A DNA stretch of 55,742 bases from positions 1 to 55,742 of the forward strand of contig JAFQEF010000054.1 of NCBI GenBank assembly GCA_017399165.1. Reading direction: 5' to 3'. Source of the DNA: Akkermansia sp. Its GTDB lineage: Bacteria; Verrucomicrobiota; Verrucomicrobiia; Verrucomicrobiales; Akkermansiaceae. The notes beneath the pieces were generated by a model. It was not told the origin of the DNA. It did not search any database and saw nothing but the letters and a program-made list of their open reading frames with translations. Below, in pieces: positions 24,525 to 33,205 of the stretch. The stretch's first letter is position 1. Each line of letters begins with the position of its first letter. The position numbers and the translations under genes were made by a program.

Positions 24525-25640
24525 TTAATGGAGTATGTTGTTAAAAACTTGATTAACGTGAAAATGGGGTTGCCAAGCGGCTGCTATGGCAGATGGATTG
24601 CGGGCACCCTGATGCCAAGCGGATATTTCCGTTTGTAATGCCTCTGCTAAAGCTTCGGGTGTGTCTTTTGGTGCAACCGTGCCCGACTGCCGGGTAGTGT
24701 ACCAAAGCAGGTTGCGTAATTTTTGCGGGCGATTTGCCGTGACAACAGAGCAGCCACAGCATAAGGCCTCTGCAGATACATTGTGAGACCCCTCATAGCG
24801 AGAGGCGCATAAAATAATTTTGGCTTGGTTGTATTCCTCCTTTAATTGTTGGTTCGGGAGGTAGCCGAGTAGTTTGATTTTTGCCGCCACCGGGGCAGGC
24901 ATGGCTTGGTGAAGCCGGTGTATGGTGGGCGTAAGGTTGCCGTATATGCGGGTTTCTGCGGTGCCGCCGTTACCATAATAATGCTTCAGCGTTTGCATCA
25001 TGTATTGGGGGCGTTTTTGAAACTCGTCTTCCCAGCGCCCGATGCATAGGATGATGTCTTTTTTCGTGCTGCCCTCATAGCGAAAGCTCGGTGATACAGG
25101 GCAGGGGGAGGGGTACAGTTTATCGGTGAGCCATTTGCCGTAAAAGAGGCGTTGGCTGAGGTTTTGCGCTGCGGTAAGCCCCATGGTGATAACATCTGCT
25201 TGTTTCAGATGCCATGCACGCGGAATATCCATGAGCCTGCTGTATATGCGCTTGACTATTTTGGTGAAAACGGTGGTGTTAGCGGCGAAATTGCCCACTA
25301 CATCATCCGTACAATCCATGTGAATAATCAGCCGTATACCCGCTTTTTTGACGGCGTGGGCTATCCTGCGATATCGCGGAGCTCCCCAAGAGTACAGTAC
25401 CAGCGCGTCTATATTAAGCTTTTGCCACCATGCCTCGGATTCCAGGTTTTTATATTCCGTGCGGAGAAGACCATCCCTTTGGTCGTCCTCATAATGGGGC
25501 AGCGGCATGATACATTTGCTCTCTACCCCCATAGCCGCCAGGGTTCGAGAGATAAGCCCCGTGTCACGAATGAAAAAGCCTTCATTCGCGTGAAATGCTA
25601 CCGGTGTACAGCAGTAGATTTTCCGGTTTAGCAGGGGCAT
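24525..25640 (-). CDS. GT4-type glycosyltransferase
   Basis: A 371-residue GT-B glycosyltransferase. The C-terminal Rossmann domain has ILCIGRWEDEFQKRPQYM, then the family-4-type acidic motif ILCASRYEGSHNVSAEALCCGCSVV, where the EGSHNVSAEA region contacts the donor nucleotide. The N-terminal half begins RKIYCCTPVAFHANEGFFIR. The start at 25640 is preferred; an upstream in-frame start would overlap fucI. The gene lies between the fucI terminator and fucK, so its transcription may depend on read-through. The acceptor is unknown; capsule, LPS or protein glycosylation are all possible. Confidence 0.82.
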   Translation of the reverse strand: MPLLNRKIYCCTPVAFHANEGFFIRDTGLISRTLAAMGVESKCIMPLPHYEDDQRDGLLRTEYKNLESEAWWQKLNIDALVLYSWGAPRYRRIAHAVKKAGIRLIIHMDCTDDVVGNFAANTTVFTKIVKRIYSRLMDIPRAWHLKQADVITMGLTAAQNLSQRLFYGKWLTDKLYPSPCPVSPSFRYEGSTKKDIILCIGRWEDEFQKRPQYMMQTLKHYYGNGGTAETRIYGNLTPTIHRLHQAMPAPVAAKIKLLGYLPNQQLKEEYNQAKIILCASRYEGSHNVSAEALCCGCSVVTANRPQKLRNLLWYTTRQSGTVAPKDTPEALAEALQTEISAWHQGARNPSAIAAAWQPHFHVNQVFNNILH

Positions 25641-25652
25641 GCCACGTATCAG

Positions 25653-25687
25653 AAAAAAGCCCTGCCGATGGCTTGCATCGGCAGGGC
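25653..25687 (-). terminator. Terminator after fucI
   Basis: Minus strand: GCCCTGCCGATG (25687-25676) pairs with CATCGGCAGGGC (25670-25659), 5-nt loop, followed by a T run (25658-25653). It lies between fucI and the glycosyltransferase-fucK pair and may reduce downstream expression. Confidence 0.9.
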
Positions 25688-25702
25688 CCGTAAGCAGAGT
25701 TA

Positions 25703-27484
25703 TTAATACTTGCCGTAAATGGGGCCGAAGTTGGCGCAGGCTCGGAAGTCTGCACCCTCGGGGTCGGCGGTGCCGAACAGATCCCAAGCGGCGGGGCGGT
25801 ATACCTTATCCTCAGGCACGTTGTGTGCGTATACGGGGATGCGCAGCATGGAGGCCAAGGTGATGATATCTGCACCAATGTGGCCATAGGTCCAGGCACC
25901 GTGGTTAGCACCCATATTGGCCATGACGGTGTACACATCCTTGAAGCCGCCCTTGCCGGTAAGGCGCGGGGCAAACCAAGTGGTGGGCCAACCCGGGTCA
26001 GTGCGCTGGTCGAGCTTGTCGTTTACATCCTGCGGCAGGTCGCAGGTCCAGCCTTCAACGATGGTCAGCACGGGGCCTTGTCCCTTCACCAAGTTCATAC
26101 GAATCATGGTTACGGGTACGTTGCCCTTGGAGACGAAGTGCAGGGAGTAGCCACCGCCGCGGAAGTACTCGCGGTTGGCCGGGCACCACTCGGAGGCACC
26201 CATCATGGCCTCAATGTCGGCCTGTGTGGTCTCGCCGGTCTTCTTCATGATGGGTGTGCCATCAGGGGCGGTGGAGTGCATGTTGCCGTCCAGAGCCGTA
26301 GAGCCGGAGTTGATGAGGTGCATGATGCCGTCCTTGGCCAAGCCCTCCATGGTGTAACCCGTCACACGTTTTACGGCAGCGGGGCTCCAGTAGGTGCGGA
26401 TGTCGGAGAAGCAGGCGGCGCGGCCTGTGAGCTGGTGCAGCAAGAGCATGCACACGCCGTTCATGGCGTCGTTTTCCGTGGCAAAGGGAATTGCCTCACG
26501 CGGGCCGTTCCAGTCGAAGGTGCTGTTGAGCAGGGACTCTGCCATATCGCCGTTGGGGTAGAAGTCTGTCCAGTGACGCTGCCCCTGGAACCCACCGCAA
26601 ATGGCGTTGAAGCCCAAGCCTTCTTCCTCACGGTCAATGGTCTTGAGGTAGGGGTTGCCATGCATCATGTCGCGGAAGATGATGGTCATCAGGATGCTCT
26701 CGCGCAGGGTGCGCTCCTTCTCCTCGGGGGAGAGTACAAGGTCGGGGCGGTTGCGATCCGGGCCGATCTTCACATACTTCTTGGCCCACTCCATGGCAAG
26801 GTCAAACTCAGCCTTGTCGTAGATACCCAACTCCATGCGGCGGCGTACCTCGGTCATGTCAACCGGTTGTACGCGCATTCCCAAGTAGGCTTCCCAGAAG
26901 GAGTGGTCAAGGATGGAACCGGCAATGCCCATGGAGCAACCACCGATGGAAAGATAGCCCTTGCCGCGCAGTGTTGCTACGGTGAGGCCGGCGCGGGCAA
27001 AGCGCAAAATCTTCTCTGCCACGTCCTCGGGGATGCTGGTGTCATCAGCATCCTGCACATCGTGCCCATAGATGGAGAATGCGGGCACACCCTTTTGAGC
27101 ATAGCCGGCAAGAGCTGCTGCCAGGTATACGGCGCCGGGGCGCTCCGTGCCGTTAAAGCCCCAAATGGCCTTGGGGGTGGTGGCATCTGTTTCAAAGGTT
27201 TCTGTAATGTAGCACCAGCAGGGGGTCACGATAAGGGAGCAGCCCACGTTGTTTTCTGCAAACTTTTGGTTGCATGCGGCTGCCTCTGCCGGGCCACCAA
27301 TGGTGGTGTCGGCAATTACACACTTAACGGGTTGACCGTTAGCGTGGGTAACATTGGCTTCAATCAAGGCTGCTGCAGCCTTGGCCATGTTCATGGTCTG
27401 GTCTTCCAGCGATTCACGAACGCCGAGGCGGCGGCCGTCAATCGTGGGGCGAATGCCGATAGTCGGTAATGTGTCGTATTTCAT
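25703..27484 (-). CDS. fucI: L-fucose isomerase
   Basis: FucI converts L-fucose to L-fuculose and is Mn2+ dependent in E. coli. The 593 residues match the 591-residue E. coli enzyme. Characteristic segments include the N-terminus [49 protein letters not shown] and the C-terminal half around [18 protein letters not shown]. The gene follows fucP by 27 bases and is ended by a strong hairpin. This is the first intracellular step for mucin-derived fucose. Confidence 0.97.
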   Translation of the reverse strand: MKYDTLPTIGIRPTIDGRRLGVRESLEDQTMNMAKAAAALIEANVTHANGQPVKCVIADTTIGGPAEAAACNQKFAENNVGCSLIVTPCWCYITETFETDATTPKAIWGFNGTERPGAVYLAAALAGYAQKGVPAFSIYGHDVQDADDTSIPEDVAEKILRFARAGLTVATLRGKGYLSIGGCSMGIAGSILDHSFWEAYLGMRVQPVDMTEVRRRMELGIYDKAEFDLAMEWAKKYVKIGPDRNRPDLVLSPEEKERTLRESILMTIIFRDMMHGNPYLKTIDREEEGLGFNAICGGFQGQRHWTDFYPNGDMAESLLNSTFDWNGPREAIPFATENDAMNGVCMLLLHQLTGRAACFSDIRTYWSPAAVKRVTGYTMEGLAKDGIMHLINSGSTALDGNMHSTAPDGTPIMKKTGETTQADIEAMMGASEWCPANREYFRGGGYSLHFVSKGNVPVTMIRMNLVKGQGPVLTIVEGWTCDLPQDVNDKLDQRTDPGWPTTWFAPRLTGKGGFKDVYTVMANMGANHGAWTYGHIGADIITLASMLRIPVYAHNVPEDKVYRPAAWDLFGTADPEGADFRACANFGPIYGKY

Positions 27485-27511
27485 ATACGTTTTGTTTTGG
27501 GGTTAAATGTT

Positions 27512-29371
27512 TTATTTGTCGGATGAAGTAAGGGGCTTACGGAACATCAAGCTGTATACCAGTACAACCGTAAAGCAGATGGCCGGTACAATGAATGCCG
27601 CACGCACGGATTGGTCAGAGGTGCTCAAAATGTAGTCCCATGTGGAATCTGCACCCGGGGTAAGGGCAAGCCAGCAGCTGCCGGAGCTTTCCACAATGGA
27701 GCCCATCCACGGGGTGATAACGGCACCACCCAAAATAGCCATGATAAGCCCTGCTGCACCCAACTTAACGATTCGGCTGTTAAGGCCGCCCAAGGCAATA
27801 CCATAAATGGTCGGGAACATCAGGCTCATGCCTCCGGACATCAGGATAAGGCAAATGATGTTGAGGGAGAACGGCAGCCCACCGATGGTGAACAACACTT
27901 TCGTGGGCAGGTACATGGTGCCGAAACAGCACCCCACAGCCACTACGGCAAACAGAGCCATCATGTCGGCAGGGTTGAATTTCTTCATGTAATAGGTGGC
28001 TACCCAGCGGCAGACAATGAAGAGGATGAGGGAGATGATGTAGTATGTTGCAGCAACATCGGACTCTATGCCGAGTTGGGCGCAGCAATACTTGTTCAGC
28101 CAGGTCCAAGCGGCAATCTGCACACCCACATAGAAGAACTGAGCTATTACACCCACCCAGTAACGCGGAAGTCTCAGCAGCTGTATGAGCATTTCTCTGT
28201 AGTTCTTAATCAGGAGCGTGAATACAATGGGCCCCATCATCACGAAGAGCAGCTGGAACACCATGTTGCCCCAAATGCTTACATCTTTGGCAGAGAGCTT
28301 CTTGTCCGTATATTTGTTGACAACATCGCCTGCTCCTTTGTCATCTTTGCTCTTATTCAGCTCCGTTTGCAGAGCTGCGGCTTTACCTTTGACTTCCTCA
28401 CTAAGCTCCGTGGCTTCTGCCGGGGCGCCCCCCTGAGCGGCAAGAGCCTTAATCTTATCAGCCGCTTGTGTAAATCCTTTGGCGGTGGCAATATCCCATG
28501 CCGTTTTGCCGTCCTCACCGGGGGTGGTTACGATAAGCGCAGCTGTAGCTGCGGATTCCGCTGCAATAGCCTTTTGCGCTTCCTCCAATTTGGGGGTGAC
28601 GTGGAGCGTGTTAATGCATACCAGAATGGCTACAGGAATAGCAATGCACAGGCCGTACATACCGATGAGTTTCGGCTTGCTGATACCTGTTTTCATGGTG
28701 TCATCCTGAGTCGGAGTCTCGTATTGCTCAGAGCCGCCTTCCGGTTCTTTGTAACGCACAAAGAAGAACCATATGACTGCGGCTACTGCAATCAAGCCTA
28801 CATAGGGTACGCATACCCAGAAAAGTTGAACCGCTTTGCTGTTGCCCTCCAAGTTGGCCAAAATGAGGTACTTAGCAAAGAAAATGCCGGCAAGAGACCC
28901 CACCGGGTTGAACGCCTGTGCAAAGTTCAGTCGGCGTACGGCTGTTTTCTCCGGCCCCAAGGATAATACGTAGGGGTTACAGCTTGTCTCCAATATGGAT
29001 AAGCCGCCTGCCAGAATAAAGATGCCCAGCAGGTAGAGGTCGAAGCTCTGCGCAATACAGGCCGGTATATAAATCAATGCACCTAAAATATAGAATCCTA
29101 AGCCTGCGAGCACACCGGTTCTATAAGAAAATTCCTCCACCATCATGGCGGCAAAAATAGCCAATACGGCGTAGGCTCCGTAGAATGAAATCTGCACACC
29201 GGCAGACTCTGAGGGCTTTATACCAAAAATGGTTTCAAAGGCCGGTACCAAGTTATCCGTCATGTTGTTCAGCAATCCCCACAGCGCAAAACACGCTACG
29301 AGCATGAAGAACACAGTGCGGAAACGCCGTGGCACCACCGGTGTCATGTCTCCTTTTACGTACTTGCTCAT
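27512..29371 (-). CDS. fucP: L-fucose:H+ symporter with large soluble insert
   Basis: FucP imports L-fucose with protons through the inner membrane. The MFS core is recognisable from MLVACFALWGLLNNMTDNLVP through ILETSCNPYVLSLGP and LNFAQAFNPVGSLAG. At 619 residues it is about 180 longer than E. coli FucP (438). Most of the excess is at residues 210-365, between the two six-helix halves: one extra hydrophobic segment (about 235-254) and a soluble Ala/Lys-rich region with an ankyrin-like repeat (EDGKTAWDIATAKGFTQAAD, 286-305). The gene leads the fuc cluster. Its -10 box is nine bases from the ATG, so the mRNA is nearly leaderless. Confidence 0.93.
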   Translation of the reverse strand: MSKYVKGDMTPVVPRRFRTVFFMLVACFALWGLLNNMTDNLVPAFETIFGIKPSESAGVQISFYGAYAVLAIFAAMMVEEFSYRTGVLAGLGFYILGALIYIPACIAQSFDLYLLGIFILAGGLSILETSCNPYVLSLGPEKTAVRRLNFAQAFNPVGSLAGIFFAKYLILANLEGNSKAVQLFWVCVPYVGLIAVAAVIWFFFVRYKEPEGGSEQYETPTQDDTMKTGISKPKLIGMYGLCIAIPVAILVCINTLHVTPKLEEAQKAIAAESAATAALIVTTPGEDGKTAWDIATAKGFTQAADKIKALAAQGGAPAEATELSEEVKGKAAALQTELNKSKDDKGAGDVVNKYTDKKLSAKDVSIWGNMVFQLLFVMMGPIVFTLLIKNYREMLIQLLRLPRYWVGVIAQFFYVGVQIAAWTWLNKYCCAQLGIESDVAATYYIISLILFIVCRWVATYYMKKFNPADMMALFAVVAVGCCFGTMYLPTKVLFTIGGLPFSLNIICLILMSGGMSLMFPTIYGIALGGLNSRIVKLGAAGLIMAILGGAVITPWMGSIVESSGSCWLALTPGADSTWDYILSTSDQSVRAAFIVPAICFTVVLVYSLMFRKPLTSSDK

Positions 29372-29380
29372 ATTGAGTAC

Positions 29381-29408
29381 AGAATACCACTCTTATTCCC
29401 CATGTCAA
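29381..29408 (-). promoter_or_regulatory. Predicted fucP-fucI promoter
   Basis: Minus strand: TTGACA (29408-29403), 16-nt spacer, TATTCT (29386-29381). Nine bases separate it from the ATG at 29371. No clear operator or catabolite site was identified. Confidence 0.7.
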
Positions 29409-29488
29409 GATAAAACATGGTAAGAAAAGAAAAAGCCTTGATTTATATTTAAAATTTGTTAGCATCATCTAAGCATCGTTTGTTAAAT

Positions 29489-30817
29489 ATGAATCTAGCA
29501 ATCATCGGAACCGGGTACGTAGGCTTGACAACTGGCACTTGCTTTGCTGAGGTGGGGCATAATGTTGTGTGTGTGGATAACAATCAAGCCAAAGTGGAGG
29601 CTCTGCTGGAGGGGCGTGTGCCGATTTACGAACCGGATTTGGAGGAGATGATTCTTTCCAACGTATCTGCCGGGCGTTTAGCCTTTACCACAGATCTTGC
29701 CGAGGCTGTAAAATCCTGCGAGATTATCTTTATAGCCGTACCTACGCCCCCGCATGAGGACGGATCTGTAGACCTTTCATACATTGAGGCCGTATCTCAC
29801 GAAATTGCGGATGTTATCACCCCGGAGATGGGGTATCGTATCATTGTAGACAAATCCACCGTGCCTGTCAGCACCGGCAGTAAGGTGTTTCAGGTTATTG
29901 CTCGCTACGCTAAGGGGGATGTGGATGTCGATGTGGTCTCTAACCCCGAGTTCTTGAGAGAGGGTAGTGCCGTGGCAGACCTGATGAACCCGGATCGCGT
30001 GGTGATTGGTGCCGATTCTCAGCGGGCCATGGATTACATGAAACGTGTATACCAGCCCTTCAATGCTCCCATTGTTGAGGTGGATCTGCATTCTGCAGAG
30101 CTTATCAAACACGCCGCCAATTCCTTCCTGGCACTTAAAATTTCCTATATTAATGCCGTATCTGCCGTGTGTGAAAAAGCCGGGGCAGATATTGAGCTGG
30201 TAGCCCAGGGCATTGGTATGGATAAACGCATCTCTCGCCACTTCCTTAATGCCGGCCTTGGCTATGGTGGTTCATGTTTCCCCAAAGATGTTAAGGGGTT
30301 CATTAACGTGGCAGATCAGCTCGGCGCGCCCATGACGATTTTGCGTGAGGTTGAAAATATCAACGCTCAACAGTTGGAGCGTTTCTTGAAACGCATTCGT
30401 AAAAAACTGTGGGTGTTGCGCAAAAAGCGCATTGCCGTTTGGGGGCTTGCCTTTAAGCAGAATACGGATGATGTCCGTGAGTCTGTTGCCATTAAGCTCA
30501 TTAAGCGCCTGTGCGATGAAGGTGCTTATGTAACCGCATACGACCCCAAAGCTGCAGAAACAGGGGCTGCCGCCCTCGCGGGGTACGATGTGAACATTGT
30601 GGACGACATGTATGAGTGCACGCGGGATGCCGAAATGCTCATTGTTGCAACTGAGTGGAAACAGTTTGCCATGGCCAACTTAGTCAAGGTGAGGGATTTG
30701 ATGCGTCTGCCCATTATTTTTGATGGTCGTAACCTCTTGCATGGGGAAAATGCCTTGCACGCCGGGTTTGAGTACCACTCCATCGGTCGCAAAACACTGC
30801 GCCCCGATGAAAAGTAA
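29489..30817 (+). CDS. ugd: UDP-glucose 6-dehydrogenase
   Basis: This enzyme oxidises UDP-glucose to UDP-glucuronate with NAD, feeding surface polysaccharide synthesis. The 442 residues begin with the Rossmann motif NLAIIGTGYVGLTTG. VPTPPHEDGSVD, DKSTVPVSTG and NPEFLREGSAV follow, and the catalytic Cys lies in GYGGSCFPKDV. The ATG at 29489 starts exactly at the Rossmann strand; an upstream in-frame start would add 11 unsupported residues. The gene is divergent from fucP and convergent with folE2. Confidence 0.95.
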   Translation: MNLAIIGTGYVGLTTGTCFAEVGHNVVCVDNNQAKVEALLEGRVPIYEPDLEEMILSNVSAGRLAFTTDLAEAVKSCEIIFIAVPTPPHEDGSVDLSYIEAVSHEIADVITPEMGYRIIVDKSTVPVSTGSKVFQVIARYAKGDVDVDVVSNPEFLREGSAVADLMNPDRVVIGADSQRAMDYMKRVYQPFNAPIVEVDLHSAELIKHAANSFLALKISYINAVSAVCEKAGADIELVAQGIGMDKRISRHFLNAGLGYGGSCFPKDVKGFINVADQLGAPMTILREVENINAQQLERFLKRIRKKLWVLRKKRIAVWGLAFKQNTDDVRESVAIKLIKRLCDEGAYVTAYDPKAAETGAAALAGYDVNIVDDMYECTRDAEMLIVATEWKQFAMANLVKVRDLMRLPIIFDGRNLLHGENALHAGFEYHSIGRKTLRPDEK

Positions 30818-30839
30818 GGCGCTAAAATAGAATCCTCCA

Positions 30840-30881
30840 CCACAAAAAACATAAACGCCGCACCAGTTAAGAGTGCGGCGT
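30840..30881. terminator. Terminator between ugd and folE2
   Basis: ACGCCGCAC (30855-30863) pairs with GTGCGGCGT (30873-30881). On the minus strand the hairpin is followed by TTTATGTTTTTT, so it fits folE2 best; it may also end ugd. Confidence 0.75.
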
Positions 30882-30909
30882 GCTTGTGTAATGATATAAG
30901 CTTTATAAT

Positions 30910-31698
30910 TTACTCTACGGTGCGCTCAATGCAGGCGTAGGCGTTGTGGTTGTGGATGGATTCAAAATTCTCTGCCTCAATGCGGTACCAAGAGAATGCG
31001 TTGTAACGTTCCGTTGCTAAGGCAACATTGCGCACCAAGTCCTCCACAAAAACGGGGTTCTCGTAGGCCTTGTCCGTTACGTATTTTTCATCCGGCCGCT
31101 TAAGCAAGCTGTATACTTGGCAACTGGCGCAATCCTCCACCAAATCAATGAGGTCTTCAATCCATACCGCAGCGTCAGAGAATCTCACGGAGTAGGTGAC
31201 AATCCCCCTCTGGTTATGGGCACCATGCTCGCTCATGGCTTTAGAGCAGGGGCATAAAGTTGTTACCGGCACTTTGATGGTTAAGGTAAATGTGCCGGGC
31301 TTGTTGCGCTCCGCATCAATCTCAAAGCGCACATCATAATCCATCATACCCTCCATTCCGCTAACGGGGGCTTTTTTGAGCCGGAAGAAGGGAAAATCAA
31401 TTTCCACCCGCGCACGTTGAGCCGGCAGTTTTCTCAGCAAGCGGGAGGGCAGGCGCACGGCAGAGTGCACATCTAAGTACCGGCGGTGCTCATGCAGTGC
31501 CTCTACAAAGCGGCTCATGTGGGTGCCTTTATATTCCTCCGGCAAATCGACCATCAGGGCCAATTTTGCTACGGTAGATTGGGTCCTGTTTTCTTTGTCA
31601 CTGACAATGATGGGGTAGCGCACCCCACGAATTCCCACCCGATCAATCGATATCTGGCGGGTGTCTCGTTCGTTTTGAGTGTCTTTTAACTCTTTCAT
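30910..31698 (-). CDS. folE2: GTP cyclohydrolase FolE2 (type IB)
   Basis: FolE2 converts GTP to 7,8-dihydroneopterin triphosphate, the first step to folate. The 262-residue sequence shows the COG1469 features: ISIDRVGIRGVRYPIIV near the N-terminus and TTLCPCSKAMSEHGAHNQRG, with the active-site Cys. The N-terminus has a short charged lead-in. The ATG at 31698 is preferred to a TTG ten codons upstream. It is separated from the ribosomal protein genes by a terminator. FolE2 often replaces or backs up zinc-dependent FolE. Confidence 0.94.
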   Translation of the reverse strand: MKELKDTQNERDTRQISIDRVGIRGVRYPIIVSDKENRTQSTVAKLALMVDLPEEYKGTHMSRFVEALHEHRRYLDVHSAVRLPSRLLRKLPAQRARVEIDFPFFRLKKAPVSGMEGMMDYDVRFEIDAERNKPGTFTLTIKVPVTTLCPCSKAMSEHGAHNQRGIVTYSVRFSDAAVWIEDLIDLVEDCASCQVYSLLKRPDEKYVTDKAYENPVFVEDLVRNVALATERYNAFSWYRIEAENFESIHNHNAYACIERTVE

Positions 31699-31735
31699 TA
31701 TCAGGTTTATGTGGTGGAGCCGTTGCAATCAGGAG

Positions 31736-31779
31736 AAAAACGGAGGGGAGCTTGCAGGCATACGCGTGCAAGCTCCCTC
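31736..31779 (-). terminator. Terminator after rpsR
   Basis: Minus strand: GAGGGAGCTTGCA (31779-31767) pairs with TGCAAGCTCCCCTC (31756-31743) with one bulge, followed by TTTTT (31740-31736). Confidence 0.82.
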
Positions 31780-31829
31780 TAAGTATCAACGACAATCTGC
31801 CGTCGAGAACTCCTCCATATTGAGTGGGA

Positions 31830-32075
31830 TCAGGGGAGCAGGTTCACGGCACGGGCGCGGCGAATCTCGCGCGTGATCTTGCGGTGCATCTTGGCAGATA
31901 CACCCGTCACACGGCGGGGAAGAATCTTGCCCGTCTCAGACGTGAACTTGGAAAGGAACTCGGGGTTGCACATATCAACGGCACCGGCGGGGATGTCAAT
32001 GCGACGACGGGGCATTGTCTTGTTGCAGGTGCGGAAACGGATACGACGCTCAACGCTCTTGAATTCAGTAATCAT
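31830..32075 (-). CDS. rpsR: Small ribosomal subunit protein bS18
   Basis: An 81-residue bS18. Typical features are the basic N-terminus, [20 protein letters not shown] and the helix [19 protein letters not shown]. Located 30 bases downstream of rpmG, it should be cotranscribed and ends at a terminator. Confidence 0.95.
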   Translation of the reverse strand: MITEFKSVERRIRFRTCNKTMPRRRIDIPAGAVDMCNPEFLSKFTSETGKILPRRVTGVSAKMHRKITREIRRARAVNLLP

Positions 32076-32105
32076 AGTATATAGATTTTTCCGGTTTGCA
32101 GAGGA

Positions 32106-32279
32106 TTAGCGCATCTCGCGATGCAGCGTGCGGCGCTTGAGGTAAGGGTTAAACTTAACCTTCTCCAGACGGCCGGGGGTGCGCTGGCTCTTCTTGTTAC
32201 GAGTGGTGACGTAGCGAGAGGGGGTCTTACCCTCTGCCTTAGCCTCGGTGCATTCCAGGATGATGATATCTCTAGGCAT
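32106..32279 (-). CDS. rpmG: Large ribosomal subunit protein bL33
   Basis: A 57-residue bL33. It reads [20 protein letters not shown], then [20 protein letters not shown] and a [16 protein letters not shown] tail. The YxTxxNK core is diagnostic. Only one Cys remains, so this is the zinc-free (C-) type. It is cotranscribed with rpsR. Confidence 0.95.
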   Translation of the reverse strand: MPRDIIILECTEAKAEGKTPSRYVTTRNKKSQRTPGRLEKVKFNPYLKRRTLHREMR

Positions 32280-32317
32280 AATTGTGATGTTGTTGACTTG
32301 CGGGCGCCTATTCTACA

Positions 32318-32968
32318 CTATTCTTCGGATTCGTCAAGCGAAAATACGCTTTCCATGTCATTTTGTAGCCCGGAAAAGCCCACATGGTCCGAATTTTTGG
32401 CTTTATAGTTGGCATAAGAGCCATATTTTTTCTCGAATTCCTCCTGACATTTTACGGTGAGACGGCAGAACGGGCGTGCCTGAAGCCGCTTTTTGGGAAT
32501 GGGATCAAGAGAAATTTCGCAAATTCCGTAAAACCCGCGGCGAATCCGCTCCAGGGCTTCATCAATTTCAAAAAGCTGCTCGCGGTCTTTGCCCAGTAGG
32601 CGAATCGTGAGGTCTCTCACCTCTGCTTCACTGCCGGCATCGCCGATGTGCTGCCCGGAGGAGGAGGAAACGTTGGATGCTCCACTGCGCAGGTGGTCTC
32701 TCGTTACGTCTTGCATGTTGGGCAGCATCTTGTCTCGCAAGTCGAGCAGGGCTTTCTTCTGTTCCTCCAAAAAGGCCGGCCATTCCGGGTCTGCCTTCAG
32801 TAGTGCTAAGGTTTCTTTGAGCTTGGCTTTGCGTGCTTTTTCTTCGGGGGTAAGCACTTCTCTGGTGGAACTTGCCTTGGGTTTTGCTTTTTCAGCTGTC
32901 GGCTTTTTCGTTTCTGTGGACTTTTTAGCCTTGGCTGTCGTTGTTGTTGTTTTCTTTGTCGTTGCCAT
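32318..32968 (-). CDS. TraR/DksA-family protein with degenerate zinc finger
   Basis: A 216-residue protein. The N-terminal third is a Thr/Lys/Ala-rich basic tail (about residues 1-40), followed by a coiled-coil hairpin like DksA (about 80-160) and a C-terminal finger region. The finger reads YGICEIS, then LDPIPKKRLQARPF and CRLTVKCQ. By comparison with the C4 consensus, the second Cys is Ser and the third is Thr; an extra Cys sits off-register. Such proteins bind the RNA polymerase secondary channel, so stringent-response control is plausible. The gene lies 38 bases upstream of rpmG-rpsR. Confidence 0.8.
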   Translation of the reverse strand: MATTKKTTTTTAKAKKSTETKKPTAEKAKPKASSTREVLTPEEKARKAKLKETLALLKADPEWPAFLEEQKKALLDLRDKMLPNMQDVTRDHLRSGASNVSSSSGQHIGDAGSEAEVRDLTIRLLGKDREQLFEIDEALERIRRGFYGICEISLDPIPKKRLQARPFCRLTVKCQEEFEKKYGSYANYKAKNSDHVGFSGLQNDMESVFSLDESEE

Positions 32969-33167
32969 ATCGTGTAACGGAAAATGAGAGCGATTGAAAG
33001 CTTTTTGCGCGGTATAACAATAACCGCATCAGCCTGTCCCCATGCTATTATCACAAGCGTATACATAAAGCAAGAAAAATCTGCGTCTATATGTATTACT
33101 AGGTTCATTTTTGTGACAGCATGGCGTAAAGCTTGCCTCTTTGCTTATATTTATATGGCTTTTTTGG

Positions 33168-33197
33168 TTGCCTTTACACCGCTTGTTGTGTTAAACT
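33168..33197 (+). promoter_or_regulatory. Possible malQ promoter
   Basis: TTGCCT (33168-33173), 18-nt spacer, TAAACT (33192-33197), eight bases before the ATG at 33206. It supports that start and a nearly leaderless mRNA, but the boxes are only moderate. Confidence 0.4.
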
Positions 33198-33205
33198 GCC
33201 ATGGT

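Noticed and set aside
25641..25787. Upstream start for the GT4 glycosyltransferase
   Set aside because: It would overlap the fucI coding end and read through the terminator hairpin; the residues are low-quality Arg-rich sequence.
32984..33205. N-terminal extension of malQ
   Set aside because: The 74 extra residues are unlike GH77 enzymes and would cross a plausible promoter.
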